A stretch of 64,000 nt of DNA from Mycobacterium simiae (GCF_010727605.1 NZ_AP022568.1:3534001-3598000); one strand, 5' to 3'; positions 8,276 through 17,231 are shown, numbered from the stretch's first letter. The notes: generated by a model not told the origin, from the letters alone. Program-made: numbers and translations.

Positions 8276-11041
8276 TCAATCCGCACCGCGCATGAGCTGG
8301 GCCAATTGGGCGCGGGAGGTGATGCCGAGTTTGGTGAAGGCGTTGTGCAGATGTGTTTTCACGGTGTGGGGGGAGAGGTGTAGTTGCTGTGCGACGTCGC
8401 GGTTGGTCGCGCCGTCGGCGATCAGCTGGACGACGGTGAGCTCGGAAGCCGTGAGGCTGTCCCAGCCCGTTTTTGCCCGCGGGTGTGTGACGATGCGCCG
8501 TTCCACGCCTAGTCGGCGCAGCATGCGGCCGGCCCGGCGGGCATCGGCGACGGCCTCGCACTCGGCGTAGGTGTCGAAGGCGGCGTTGAGTTGCCCGACC
8601 GCCTGCTCTACCCGGTCGGTGCGTGCGAATTCAACGCCGGCGTCCTCGGCGGCGCTTGCATAAAGGAGGGGTCGCTGGGTCGCGCGAAGCGCGCTCGCCG
8701 CGGCTGCCAGTGCCGCGCCGTCACGCTCGAGGATCCCGCGGGCATATCCGGCGACCGCGGCGAACAGCGGCACCGGTGGCCGCTCCTGCTCCAGCGCCTC
8801 GGCGGCTTGTAGGACACGTGCACGTAGGCCGGCGTCACCGGCGGTCGCCGCAACCCGGGCACCCAGGACCACTAGATCAAAGACCTCCGGCGTGAGTGGT
8901 GTCCCGAGTAGGGTGACGCCGCCGAGCCAGCGCATCGCATCGTGGACGTCGTCACGCTGCCACGCGGCCAATGCGAGTACTTGCGCCGCCGCCCGACGCA
9001 CTGCAGAGGCTCCGGTTGGATAGGCGTTGCGGGCGTCATTGATCATCTGCTGCAACAAGTTTCGGTCATCGGTATGCACCGCCACTTCGGCCAGCACCGC
9101 CATCCGGATCATGTCCAGGTCGGTTGTTCCTGTCCGCTGTGTTTGCAATCGCGACTCGACCGCACGAGCGGCGGACAACCGGCCCGCGGCGAGATGGACC
9201 CACGCGTCGATGTCGGCCCAGATGTCAAGGGCCATCGCGTTGCGTTCCCGCCGGGCCTGCTGTGTTCCGTCGGCGATGTGGGCGGCCGCGTCGTCCAACC
9301 GGCCGATGACTGCCAGCATGTTTGCGTGGTGCGCGGCGAGCAGGTCATGGGCCGGTGTCGCATCACTTGCGCGCGCGAGTACGCCTGCCTGCTCGAGGCG
9401 GAGTAGGGCGCGGCCCGCATACCCCGCCGCGCAGTCCAGACAAGCGAGGGTGACCTCGGCAACGATCTTGGACTCGAGATCACCGCTGGCTGCCGCAGCT
9501 GCGGCGGCCTCGTCGGCCACGCGGTGAAGTTGGCCGCCGTGTTGGTCGTAGAGCAGGTTGTATGCCAGCAAGGCCAGGTGCCGCGACCGGGTGACGTCGC
9601 TGATGCCGGCCAGCTGAAGCGCTCGCCGATTCTCCGCCACCCGCCGCTGGACGCTGTACATATTGATCGTCGGCAGCCGAAGGCGGATTTCGGCCTCCTC
9701 CTCGGCCGACGCCGCCGCCGACAGCGCCGCGACGGCCAGTTCCTGGGCCTCGCGGTAGCGGCTGGCCCGGTTGAGTAACTCCACCGTCTCGGCAGCCAGC
9801 GGTCCGCGCTCATCGTCATCAACGGGCAACAGCTCCAAGGCGCGCTTGCACAGGTCCGCGGCCGCGCCGGCATCGCCGCGGCTTAACGACTGAGCGGCCT
9901 GCCGCAGCACACGGACGGCTTCCTGGTCTCCCGGCTCGGCGCTCCGCGCCAGCTGGGTGGCCACCTCGGCGGGGGCCGCACCCATGCCCAGCATGATGGT
10001 TGCCGATTGCCGCTCCATCGCCCGCCGCAGCGACTGCGGCAACGAATGCCGGGTCGCCTCACGCAGCAGATCGTGACGAAACTTCAGCCGCTCGCCATCT
10101 TCTGCCAGCAGGTCCGCGCGCACCGCCTCCTCGAGCGCCGACAGCAACGACGCCGGCTGGCGGTCCAACATCGTGGCCAGCAACCCGGCCGAAAAGCGGT
10201 CCGGCAGCACTGCCGCCACCCGTACGACCTCCGATGCCGCATCGGAGAGCAGGTCGAGCCGTTGCTGCATGGTTGCGCCCAGACGTCGTGGCAACCCGTC
10301 TCCGGTGGCCATCGCACGGCCGCCGGCGAGGTTGAGGCGATCCTCCTCGTCCAGCCCTCGCAGCAGCTCCGTCAGCAGGAACGGGTTGCCGTGCGCTTTA
10401 GCGGCCAGATTCAGCAACGTCACATCGGCTTTCGCCCGCACGGCGTCTTGCACCATGTCGGCGACCGCATCGGCCGCGATGGCCGTCAATCGCACGAATG
10501 TGGCGTTCGCGCGCTGCAGCACCGACAACGTCTCGTGCACCGCCGGCCCGCCAGCGCCGGTGCGCGCGGTCAACACCCACAACACCGGGGCTGCGGGCCG
10601 CGCCGTGGCCAGCGATCGCAAGGCCAGCAGAGTGGCGTCGTCGGCCCAGTGCATGTCCTCGAGGAGGATCGCCAATGGTTGTTGGGATGCGGCCGCGCGG
10701 ATGGCGGCCTGCAGATCGCGCACCACCCAGTAACGCAGATCGGCCGAGGTTCCCACGCGGCGCAACGCTTCGGCATCACCAACCGGGGGATCGGCCCGCA
10801 GGGTCGCCATGAACAGCGAGAAGAACGGCACCGTCCGCTGATACTCGAACGCCTCGCCGAACAAGGTACGCACCCCGCACTTGTCGGCCAGCGCCACCAC
10901 CTCGGTCAACAATCGACTCTTCCCAATGCCGGGCGGGCCCTCGATGACCAGTGCGCCGCCGCGCCCCTGTGCGAGTGCGGTGACCAGTGCGCCGATCACT
11001 TTTAGCTCGTGGGCCCGTCCGCGAATCGGTGGTATGCGCAT
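8276..11041 (-). CDS. LuxR-family regulator with AAA/STAND ATPase (LAL type), paralogue 2
   Basis: A 921-aa paralogue of the gene at 5394. Walker A is at residues 33-41 (EGPPGIGKS) and Walker B reads AILLEDMHWAD; a helical repeat region and a C-terminal LuxR HTH almost identical to that of its neighbour follow. The start ATG 11041 gives a shorter N-terminus than paralogue 1. Only 74 bp separate the two genes, so they may be co-transcribed, with this gene first. The nearly identical HTH suggests both bind the same DNA site, while the divergent sensor regions suggest different signals. Upstream is a 733-bp gap before the divergent Cys-rich gene at 11775, which carries copy C of the 42-bp element. 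Confidence 0.92.
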   Translation of the reverse strand: MRIPPIRGRAHELKVIGALVTALAQGRGGALVIEGPPGIGKSRLLTEVVALADKCGVRTLFGEAFEYQRTVPFFSLFMATLRADPPVGDAEALRRVGTSADLRYWVVRDLQAAIRAAASQQPLAILLEDMHWADDATLLALRSLATARPAAPVLWVLTARTGAGGPAVHETLSVLQRANATFVRLTAIAADAVADMVQDAVRAKADVTLLNLAAKAHGNPFLLTELLRGLDEEDRLNLAGGRAMATGDGLPRRLGATMQQRLDLLSDAASEVVRVAAVLPDRFSAGLLATMLDRQPASLLSALEEAVRADLLAEDGERLKFRHDLLREATRHSLPQSLRRAMERQSATIMLGMGAAPAEVATQLARSAEPGDQEAVRVLRQAAQSLSRGDAGAAADLCKRALELLPVDDDERGPLAAETVELLNRASRYREAQELAVAALSAAASAEEEAEIRLRLPTINMYSVQRRVAENRRALQLAGISDVTRSRHLALLAYNLLYDQHGGQLHRVADEAAAAAAASGDLESKIVAEVTLACLDCAAGYAGRALLRLEQAGVLARASDATPAHDLLAAHHANMLAVIGRLDDAAAHIADGTQQARRERNAMALDIWADIDAWVHLAAGRLSAARAVESRLQTQRTGTTDLDMIRMAVLAEVAVHTDDRNLLQQMINDARNAYPTGASAVRRAAAQVLALAAWQRDDVHDAMRWLGGVTLLGTPLTPEVFDLVVLGARVAATAGDAGLRARVLQAAEALEQERPPVPLFAAVAGYARGILERDGAALAAAASALRATQRPLLYASAAEDAGVEFARTDRVEQAVGQLNAAFDTYAECEAVADARRAGRMLRRLGVERRIVTHPRAKTGWDSLTASELTVVQLIADGATNRDVAQQLHLSPHTVKTHLHNAFTKLGITSRAQLAQLMRGAD
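8302..8430. repeat. 129-bp identical block, copy 2 (HTH coding region)
   Basis: Identical to 5420-5548. A second, shorter near-identical stretch links 7317-7405 and 10197-10285 inside the ATPase/winged region of the same two genes. Confidence 0.85.
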
Positions 11042-11774
11042 CTGCCCCGAAGCTCATGGGGACCGTCGGCTCTGAGCCCGCGGTGCCGACGAGGCCTCGT
11101 GACGGACCCGGCGCATCGGGGCGTCCGGCGGTATCGGGTTTATCCGTGGCAACATACGTGGCAAAATTCGCTGGCTTGACGCTCTTCGGAGTTTACTCTC
11201 AGATTGCGCGGCGGCGCTAACCCGATGCCTGGTCGGCAGCCCAACGGGGCCCCGCCGACCTCACGCTGACGTCGGCCGATCGGGACTCGAGAGCCGAGTT
11301 CAGCAAACGGTACCTCCATTGAGGCCGGCCGTGGACGTGTGACTTAACCACGTCGCGCATTGCCCGTCGGCCAGCAATTTGCCATGCGCGCGCTTGTGGT
11401 CGCCGAGGTCGTCACGCCAGCCGAGGCTGTCCACCTTGCCGAGGTGATTTCCGGCGTTGGGGGCATCGGCAAAAATCTGCTTCGCAGGCGCGGATAACCG
11501 CGAGTCGTCGTTTGCCGATCCGCAAGAGATGCCGGCATCGTTCGGCGAACCACCCGGGTGAATGTGTTCGCTGGGTGATGACCACTCATCCCCCATTTGT
11601 AGATCGTGGCCTAACCCATCGCGCGTGGACGGTGAATGGAGCTGACCGTTTCCCTGATCTGCCTCCGTGGCCGCATGAGCGACAACGGACCCGCGGCAAC
11701 GGTGGACGAGCTGGCCTCGGGGCGAGCGCAGTGATGACCGCAGAAGGCCGTCACGACGAGCGGGAGACACCAAA
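11042..11774. other. 733-bp intergenic region between divergent genes
   Basis: It separates the LuxR paralogue (minus) from the Cys-rich gene (plus). It contains copy C of the 42-bp element at 11551-11592. Several open frames cross it on both strands, but none shows a recognisable domain or a good start, so I call none. The 5' leader of the Cys-rich gene would be long (about 180 nt) if transcription starts near the element. Confidence 0.6.
11551..11592 (+). promoter_or_regulatory. 42-bp composite element, copy C
   Basis: It starts with CACCCGGGTGAAT, then a spacer, then GGGTGATGACC and CTCATCCC. It faces the Cys-rich gene at 11775; the palindrome ends 215 bp before the ATG. All conserved blocks keep the same spacing as in the other four copies. 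Confidence 0.8.
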
Positions 11775-12260
11775 ATGAAGCATCGCCAAGGTCAACGAGT
11801 CGAATACGAGGCGGGTACTACGCGAACACCAAGTCTGCTGCAGCGAATGTGGGGCGCTGCCGCATTCGCCCGGCGTTGGGTGCACCGGAAGGGCGTTGCC
11901 CGAATCCCCACGGCTCCGGCGATCGAGGACCAACTTCGTGCGCTGCGACCCGTCTGCAGTGCCCAACGGGTGTCGACCGGCACCGCATGCGGGGAGCCGG
12001 CGGTGGCGATGGCAGAAATACACGCCATCGACGGATGTGACCAGATGGGGCTGAGCCCAGACGGCGACCTCATCGAGACGCTGTGTCGCGCCTGCCTGGC
12101 GACGGTGCGTTGGGCGGTGGCGAGCTACGTGGCGGACAAACGAGAGGGGGCGCTGCGGTGCGGCACTCACCCGATGTGCGCCACCTGCGGGCGTCCCACT
12201 GGATACTTGCGCGGCGTGTTCTCGGTGCGCCCACTTGCGAATGAACGCCCGGGATTGTGA
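11775..12260 (+). CDS. Cys-rich protein, probable zinc-binding, unknown function
   Basis: A 161-aa protein with a basic N-terminus and eight or more Cys residues. They lie in pairs: a Cys-rich part around residues 60-90 (CSAQRV, TACGEP), then LCRAC near residue 110 and CATCGRPTG near 140. The spacing suggests one or two structural zinc sites, which could equally be thiol sensors. The start is well supported: GGGAG lies 10 nt before ATG 11775. It stands alone behind copy C of the 42-bp element and runs in the same direction as the following operon. No known family recognised. Confidence 0.7.
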   Translation: MKHRQGQRVEYEAGTTRTPSLLQRMWGAAAFARRWVHRKGVARIPTAPAIEDQLRALRPVCSAQRVSTGTACGEPAVAMAEIHAIDGCDQMGLSPDGDLIETLCRACLATVRWAVASYVADKREGALRCGTHPMCATCGRPTGYLRGVFSVRPLANERPGL

Positions 12261-12422
12261 CGGCGCGCCGATGGTCCCCGAGCCACCCGCTCGCCGCGCC
12301 AGATCGGGCGGTGCATCCGCGACGCCACCGGATGGGGACCGGCGAGCGGTTCAGTCGTTGCCATCACGAGCCAACCGCACCCGTGATGCGGCCTTGATAG
12401 GCCCCAATGATGCGGCCGCGCT

Positions 12423-12464
12423 CACCCGGGTGAGTTTGCTCTGCGGGTGATGCCTACTCACCCC
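12423..12464 (+). promoter_or_regulatory. 42-bp composite element, copy D
   Basis: The palindrome CTCACCCGGGTGAG covers 12421-12434. After a spacer come GCGGGTGATGCC and CTCACCCC. It faces the operon that begins with GTG 12508, only 76 bp from the palindrome, so this leader is shorter than at copies A, B and E. Confidence 0.8.
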
Positions 12465-12507
12465 GCGTCGGTGAACGCTAATCAGCAGCTGGCGAGCGGA
12501 GGGTCGA

Positions 12508-12753
12508 GTGGAGCCGACGAATTACCGGATCTGCATCCGAGGCCGCGTGACCGAGCGGATCGGGTCCGCATTGGAAGGAATGCGCCTTGAGGCCGGTACG
12601 ACCGAAACGGGGTTCACTGGTGAAATCCGCGATCAGTCACAGCTTTACGGACTTCTCGACCGCGTCCGTGACCTGGGCCTCGAGCTCGTCAGCGTAGCGC
12701 CGCAGCCCGAGGCTGACCCACCGGCGACAACCCCCAGCAGGAAGGACCTGTAA
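12508..12753 (+). CDS. Small conserved actinobacterial protein, first gene of redox operon
   Basis: An 81-aa protein starting with GTG 12508, preceded by GGAGGG. It begins MEPTNYRICIRGRVTERIGS and has the look of a small alpha/beta protein (RIxGRxxERxxSAxEGM, then a Leu-rich part LLDRVRDLGLELV). Proteins of this type are common beside oxidoreductase genes in actinobacteria; their function is unknown to me. Its stop TAA shares one base with the ATG of the next gene, so the two are translationally coupled. Confidence 0.8.
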   Translation: MEPTNYRICIRGRVTERIGSALEGMRLEAGTTETGFTGEIRDQSQLYGLLDRVRDLGLELVSVAPQPEADPPATTPSRKDL

Positions 12754-13673
12754 TGCAAGCCATCACTGTTTCCGATCGTGACGCCGGTGTCGCCGGCCTG
12801 ACGTTGACGGACCTGCCCTACCCACAGCCGGCCGACAACGAGGTCGTGGTGCGGGTGCATGCCGCCGGTTTCACACGTGGCGAGCTTGACTGGCCGCACA
12901 CCTGGATCGACCGGGCCGGCCGTGACCGGACGCCGAGCGTGCCAGGCCACGAGCTATCGGGTGTCGTGGTTGAGTTGGGTTACGGCACTACCCTTTTGAC
13001 CATCGGTCAGCGGGTGTTCGGGCTCGTTGACTGGGCCCGCAATGGTTCCCTTGCGGAGTACACCGCGATGGAAGCCCGCAATCTCGCGCCGCTGCCGATG
13101 GACATCGACCACACAGTCGCCGCGGCGCTGCCGATTTCCGGGTTGGCTGCCTGGCAGGGCCTGTTCGAACACGGCCGCCTCGCCGCCGGACAAACCGTGC
13201 TGATCCACGGCGCCGTGGGCGGGGTCGGGTCAATCGCGGTACAGCTCGCTCGCGAGGTCGGTGCGCGCGTCATCGGTACCGGCCGAACCGCAGACCGGGA
13301 CCGGGCCGTGGAGCTCGGCGTCCACACCTTCCTCGACTTGGATCGCGAACAGCTCGAAACGGCAGGCGAAGTCGATGTGGTGTTCGACGTGATCGGGGGA
13401 GATATCCTGGCCCGCTCGGCGGAACTGGTCCGGGCCGGCGGAACGCTGGTCACCATCGCCGAGCCGCCGAAGACCCTGCCTCGCGATGGGCGGGCAATCT
13501 TCTTCCTAGTCGAAACTGACCGCGCGCAGCTCGCCGAGCTCGCCGCGCGGGTCCGCGATGGCCGCCTCACACCGGTGGTCGGTGCCGTGCTGCCACTCGC
13601 CGAAGCTGCCAATGCATTCGCACCCGGCAAGCGCATCCCCGGCAAGACGATCCTGCGCGTGGCCGCAGACTGA
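12753..13673 (+). CDS. NADP-dependent medium-chain oxidoreductase (quinone reductase/enone reductase type)
   Basis: A 306-aa MDR protein. A GroES-like N-terminal domain (VPGHELSGVVVELG near residues 65-80) leads to a Rossmann fold with the nucleotide motif GAVGGVGSIAVQLA near residues 148-161. The structural-zinc cysteines of alcohol dehydrogenases are absent, so a zinc-free quinone oxidoreductase or enoyl reductase is more likely. Such enzymes reduce quinones or alpha,beta-unsaturated carbonyls with NADPH and detoxify electrophiles. The start overlaps the previous stop by one base. It is the second gene of the operon behind copy D. Confidence 0.88.
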   Translation: MQAITVSDRDAGVAGLTLTDLPYPQPADNEVVVRVHAAGFTRGELDWPHTWIDRAGRDRTPSVPGHELSGVVVELGYGTTLLTIGQRVFGLVDWARNGSLAEYTAMEARNLAPLPMDIDHTVAAALPISGLAAWQGLFEHGRLAAGQTVLIHGAVGGVGSIAVQLAREVGARVIGTGRTADRDRAVELGVHTFLDLDREQLETAGEVDVVFDVIGGDILARSAELVRAGGTLVTIAEPPKTLPRDGRAIFFLVETDRAQLAELAARVRDGRLTPVVGAVLPLAEAANAFAPGKRIPGKTILRVAAD

Positions 13674-13700
13674 AAACGTCTCCCGTAAGGCTGCCAACAC

Positions 13701-14123
13701 ATGTTCCTGAAAATGCCACTCGCTGCGCTGAGCGTTGCCGTGATGCTGGCGCCACCGGCCCGCGGCGAGCCGACGCCGCAGAATTCGGGTCAAAACCCGG
13801 TTGTCCGAACTGTTTTCAATCAGCCGAGTAATGTTCCGGGCAAGTCGCTGGAAGCGGTGACGGTCCACTATCCGCCCGGAGCCAAGAGCCAATCTCACCA
13901 CCACGCGGCATCGGCATTCATCATGGCGTATGTGATCTCCGGCGCGATCCGCAGCCAACTCGAAGGTGAGCCCGCCCGCGTCTATCACGCCGGTGAGACC
14001 TGGAGTGAAGCCCCTGGCGCGCACCACACGGTGAGTGAAAATGCCAGCGTCACTGAGCCGGCCGAACTACTCGCGGTATTCCTGATCGATACCGGAGACG
14101 GCCCGCTCACCATGGACGACTGA
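13701..14123 (+). CDS. Exported cupin-domain protein
   Basis: A 140-aa protein with a signal peptide (MFLKMPLAALSVAVMLAPPARG, cut near residue 21). A single cupin barrel follows: PPGAKSQSHHHAASAF holds the His-rich metal site and the later GAHHTVSENA gives the second motif. It is expected outside the membrane. The fold often binds Fe, Mn or Zn, and may sense or degrade small molecules. Its 27-bp gap to the previous gene and the following DoxX gene place it in the same operon. The ligand is unknown. Confidence 0.85.
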   Translation: MFLKMPLAALSVAVMLAPPARGEPTPQNSGQNPVVRTVFNQPSNVPGKSLEAVTVHYPPGAKSQSHHHAASAFIMAYVISGAIRSQLEGEPARVYHAGETWSEAPGAHHTVSENASVTEPAELLAVFLIDTGDGPLTMDD

Positions 14124-14208
14124 CAAAAAGATCCCGGCATCGAGGGTGTGCAGAATTCGCACCCTCGATCGTCGAGTCCTTCACGAGAACCATTTTTGGG
14201 AGGAGTCC

Positions 14209-14694
14209 ATGCGAACGCCCGCCTTAGTCGGGATTGTCCGGCTAGCGCTGCGAATATCGCTCGCGGCGGCCTTTCTGTCCGCCGTCGCCGACCGGTTTGG
14301 CGGCTGGGAGCCATTCGGGCAGGGCAGCTGGGGGAGCATGGGTGCCTTCGCCGACTATGCCCATCAGCTCGTTCCGTGTGCCTCGGGTTGGCTGTTGACC
14401 GTCGTTGTGTGGGGCGCCACCGTCGCCGAAGTGACGCTGGCCGTGTTGCTCTTGGCCGGCTGGTGGCCACAACTGGTCGGCGCGGCAACGTGTTTAGTGC
14501 TCGTGGTCTTCGGGACCGCCATGGCTGTATCGCTCGGAATCGAATCGCCCCTCAGCTACAGCGTCTTCTCCGCGGCGAGCGCAGCCGCGGCCTACGCAGT
14601 GCTTGACACGACGTCGGCCCAGCCGAGTACGGATTTGACGCACCGCCGCGGCCTCATCCGGACGGGGCATGCCGAACGGCCGCGGGTGGGTTGA
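14209..14694 (+). CDS. DoxX-like integral membrane protein
   Basis: A 161-aa protein with about four membrane spans (VRLALRISLAAAFLSAVADR at the start, then LLTVVVWGATVAEVTLAVLLLAG, VGAATCLVLVVFGTAMAV and a last short segment). The opening R-x-x-x-x-x-x-F-x-x-A-x-x-x-F pattern and layout suit the DoxX family, whose members work with thiol or sulfur redox partners (for example the membrane oxidoreductase complex of mycobacteria). Start: GGGAGGA lies just before ATG 14209; an upstream in-frame codon at 14146 is less likely. The C-terminus is a soluble basic tail. Its neighbour, a disulfide reductase, fits a membrane thiol-redox role (inference). Confidence 0.8.
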   Translation: MRTPALVGIVRLALRISLAAAFLSAVADRFGGWEPFGQGSWGSMGAFADYAHQLVPCASGWLLTVVVWGATVAEVTLAVLLLAGWWPQLVGAATCLVLVVFGTAMAVSLGIESPLSYSVFSAASAAAAYAVLDTTSAQPSTDLTHRRGLIRTGHAERPRVG

Positions 14695-14797
14695 TGGCAC
14701 CGCTGCCGGTCGGGATCGCCGATCGTGTTGTCACCGTCATGGTGTTCGCCGACCCCGCCGACCCAAGCGGCGGGTCGCTCGTCGGAAGCGATGGTCA

Positions 14798-16231
14798 ATG
14801 AAAGCCAGCAGACACTTCGATGTGGTTGTGGTGGGTGCCGGGGTGGGGGGCGTGGCGGCCGTGCGCAAGCTTGCGGCGACAGGCCTCGCGGTAGCGCTCG
14901 TCGAGAATCGTCTACTCGGTGGGGAGTGCCATTACTTTGGCTGCAACCCGAGTAAAACCTTGCTCCGGCCGATCGAGGTCTTCAACCTCGCGAGGTCGGT
15001 TCCGGGTGTGCGGCAGACGCTTTCGGATCAGCGACCAGACGTTGCCGCCGTGTTGGCCAAGCGCGACTCCATCATCGAGCATCTCTCGGATGAAGACCGA
15101 TTGGCCTCGTTGCGGCAGGCCGGTGTAGCAGTGTTTCGTGGGTTCGGTCGGTTAAGCGGCCAGCGCAGGGTGCTGGTCACGCACCCCGACAGCACCGAAG
15201 TCGTCTTGCAGGCACGCCACGCGGTCGTGATGGCTACCGGTACCCGTCCTTACGTGCCGGAGGTCCCTGGGTTGGCGGATGCCCGCCCGTGGACCAATCG
15301 AGACTTGACGACCATGACCCGAGTTCCGCGTCGCGCCGTGGTGGTGGGTGCTGGTCCGGTCAGCGTCGAGTTCGCGACGATCCTAGCCGGTTTGGGCTCG
15401 GCGGTAACACTTCTGGTGCGCGGGAGCACTCTGCTTCGCAACTGCGAACCCGAAGTCGGCGAGCTGGTTGCGCAGTCATTGCGAAGCAAGGGTGTCATGA
15501 TTCACTTCCACACGGAGTTGTCGGCGGTGGACAGGCCGGTGGCGGGCGGCCCGGTCAGCGCAACTTTTCAGGATCAGACCATCGAGGTAGACGAGATCGT
15601 CCTGGCCGCCGGGCGGCTGATCAACACCGACAACCTTGGACTGGGAACCGTTGGCCTGGCTGACGGCGAGCCCATTTCCGTGAACGACCACCTGCAGGCG
15701 GTCGGCGTCACGGGCCGCTGGCTCTACGCGCTGGGCGACACCACAGGGCGTGCTCGGCTATCGCACATCTCGACCTACCACGGGCGTCTCGTGGCCGAGA
15801 TCATCGCGGCCCGCACCGCCGGGCGAGAACTAAGAGAAGACGAGCTGGCGGCCCGCGACGCCGGCAACGTGGCGCAGGTGATCTTCACCGAGCCGCAAGT
15901 AGTCAGGGTGGGGCGCACGGAAAGTCAGGCTCGCGCGGAAGGTTTCGCGGTGCGAACGCGAACCGCCCACTACCCGGGCGCACTGTCATTCCTGGCCTTG
16001 TACCGGGACGGCTTCGACGGATGGGCGAAGTTGGTCATCGACGCCGACAACAACAGGCTGCTCGGAGCGACATTTGTCGGGCCGGAGTTCTCCGAACTGG
16101 CACAAGCCGCCACCCTGGCGATCCTCGCGAAGGTTCCCACCACTTTGCTGCGCCATGCTGTCGCGCCGCACCCCACCGTCAACCAGGTGTGGGATCCGCT
16201 ACTTGCCGAAGAATCCGAGCTGGCCCGATAA
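14798..16231 (+). CDS. FAD-dependent pyridine nucleotide-disulfide oxidoreductase (RclA/Lpd/MerA fold)
   Basis: A 477-aa flavoprotein. Residues ~8-20 bind FAD (VVVVGAGVGGVAA). Residues ~43-50 carry the redox-active pair GGECHYFGCNPSK (C-x4-C). The NAD(P)H site is VVVGAGPVSVEFA near residue 185, and the second FAD motif is YALGDTTGRARL near 310. The C-terminal interface motif reads HPTVNQ rather than HPTxSE, so the Glu that polarises the active His is a Gln here, which argues against a plain lipoamide dehydrogenase. Substrates could be a disulfide, Cu(II) or an electrophile; E. coli RclA is the functional parallel. Start ATG 14798; the frame is open further upstream, but the domain begins here. 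It lies 103 bp after the DoxX gene. Confidence 0.88.
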   Translation: MKASRHFDVVVVGAGVGGVAAVRKLAATGLAVALVENRLLGGECHYFGCNPSKTLLRPIEVFNLARSVPGVRQTLSDQRPDVAAVLAKRDSIIEHLSDEDRLASLRQAGVAVFRGFGRLSGQRRVLVTHPDSTEVVLQARHAVVMATGTRPYVPEVPGLADARPWTNRDLTTMTRVPRRAVVVGAGPVSVEFATILAGLGSAVTLLVRGSTLLRNCEPEVGELVAQSLRSKGVMIHFHTELSAVDRPVAGGPVSATFQDQTIEVDEIVLAAGRLINTDNLGLGTVGLADGEPISVNDHLQAVGVTGRWLYALGDTTGRARLSHISTYHGRLVAEIIAARTAGRELREDELAARDAGNVAQVIFTEPQVVRVGRTESQARAEGFAVRTRTAHYPGALSFLALYRDGFDGWAKLVIDADNNRLLGATFVGPEFSELAQAATLAILAKVPTTLLRHAVAPHPTVNQVWDPLLAEESELAR

Positions 16232-16233
16232 CC

Positions 16234-17157
16234 ATGCTGGTAGCGGGGATTCGAAGGTTGGGCGGCGAGGTGGAGATGATCGAGGTGAACGAGCCCCGAC
16301 CGCTGGCGCCCGACGAGGTCCTCATCGACATGCGCAGTGCTGGGATTGGCAATTGGGACAACATCATTCGTACCGGGGGTTGGGATGTTGGCTTACGGCC
16401 ACCGCTGGCGCTCGGGGTCGAGGTTGCCGGGATCATCGAAGCCGTCGGCGCCGAAGCGAGCGGATTTACGGTGGGCGATGAGGTGCTGTGCCACCCGGTG
16501 CCGGTGCGCTACCAAGGCAGCTGGGCACCACTTGTTATCGCCCCAGTGGAGTCGCTCGCGCACAAACCGGCCGCGATTTCCTGGGCGACTGCAGCCGCCT
16601 TTCCGGTACCGGCGTTGACCGCCGAGCAGGTGATCGATGCACTGCTGGCCCGGCACGGTGGACAGACGCTGCTGGTTCACGGTGCGGGCGGCATTACCGG
16701 CGGGCTCATTGTGCAGCTGGCCGTCCTGCGCGGTGTCGATGTGCTCGCCACCGCTGGCCCCCGAAACGCAAACCGAGTCCGCGGGTATGGCGCCCGCGAT
16801 GTGCTCGACTACCACGACCCATTGTGGCCGCAACGCGCAAAGTCATTGGCAAAGAGATCTATTGACGCCGTCGCCAACGCCGCTCCTGGCGGCGCCGCTG
16901 TGGCGATGACCGTGCTCGCCGATGGTGGTCGGCTGGCGACCATCACCCCCGACCCGCCGGCACCCACGCGCGGCATCAACGTCACCGCGGTGTACGTCCG
17001 ATCCGACGGCGCGCAACTCGCCCGTCTGACCGCGCTGCTGGATTCCCGGCGGTTGAGCATGCCGCCCCCGCGTTCCTGCGGGCTGAATCGGGCGGGCCAG
17101 GCCCTCGCCCAAGTGGTCGCAGGCCGCGCGCCGAGCGGAATCGTCGTCAAGAATTGA
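16234..17157 (+). CDS. Zinc-free NADPH:quinone oxidoreductase-like MDR protein
   Basis: A 307-aa second MDR enzyme of the operon. The GroES-like half (LGVEVAGIIEAVGAEASGF) precedes a Rossmann half with HGAGGITGGLIVQLAV near residues 149-164. It starts 2 bp after the flavoprotein stop, so it is coupled to it. The zinc ligands of alcohol dehydrogenases are missing. The reaction is probably NADPH reduction of quinones or enones. The two MDR proteins of the operon are only distantly alike, so they probably have different substrates. Confidence 0.86.
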   Translation: MLVAGIRRLGGEVEMIEVNEPRPLAPDEVLIDMRSAGIGNWDNIIRTGGWDVGLRPPLALGVEVAGIIEAVGAEASGFTVGDEVLCHPVPVRYQGSWAPLVIAPVESLAHKPAAISWATAAAFPVPALTAEQVIDALLARHGGQTLLVHGAGGITGGLIVQLAVLRGVDVLATAGPRNANRVRGYGARDVLDYHDPLWPQRAKSLAKRSIDAVANAAPGGAAVAMTVLADGGRLATITPDPPAPTRGINVTAVYVRSDGAQLARLTALLDSRRLSMPPPRSCGLNRAGQALAQVVAGRAPSGIVVKN

Positions 17158-17214
17158 CGTGTTCGGCGATCGCTTTGTGGCCACCCCGCCGGTGCGACGC
17201 GACAGAGATCAGCA

Positions 17215-17231
17215 GTGAGCTGGTCGCTCAC
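17215..17231. terminator. Hairpin between convergent genes
   Basis: GTGAGC at 17215-17220 and GCTCAC at 17226-17231 pair around a 5-nt loop, after the plus-strand operon and over the stop of the convergent nitroreductase gene. There is no U-tract, as is common in mycobacteria, so this is a modest call. Confidence 0.4.

Noticed and set aside
10007..11005. 332-codon plus-strand frame
   Set aside because: Antisense to the LuxR paralogue; no start signal or domain.
11300..11773. 157-codon minus-strand frame in the gap before the Cys-rich gene
   Set aside because: No domain, no good start; it runs antisense through copy C of the 42-bp element and the leader.
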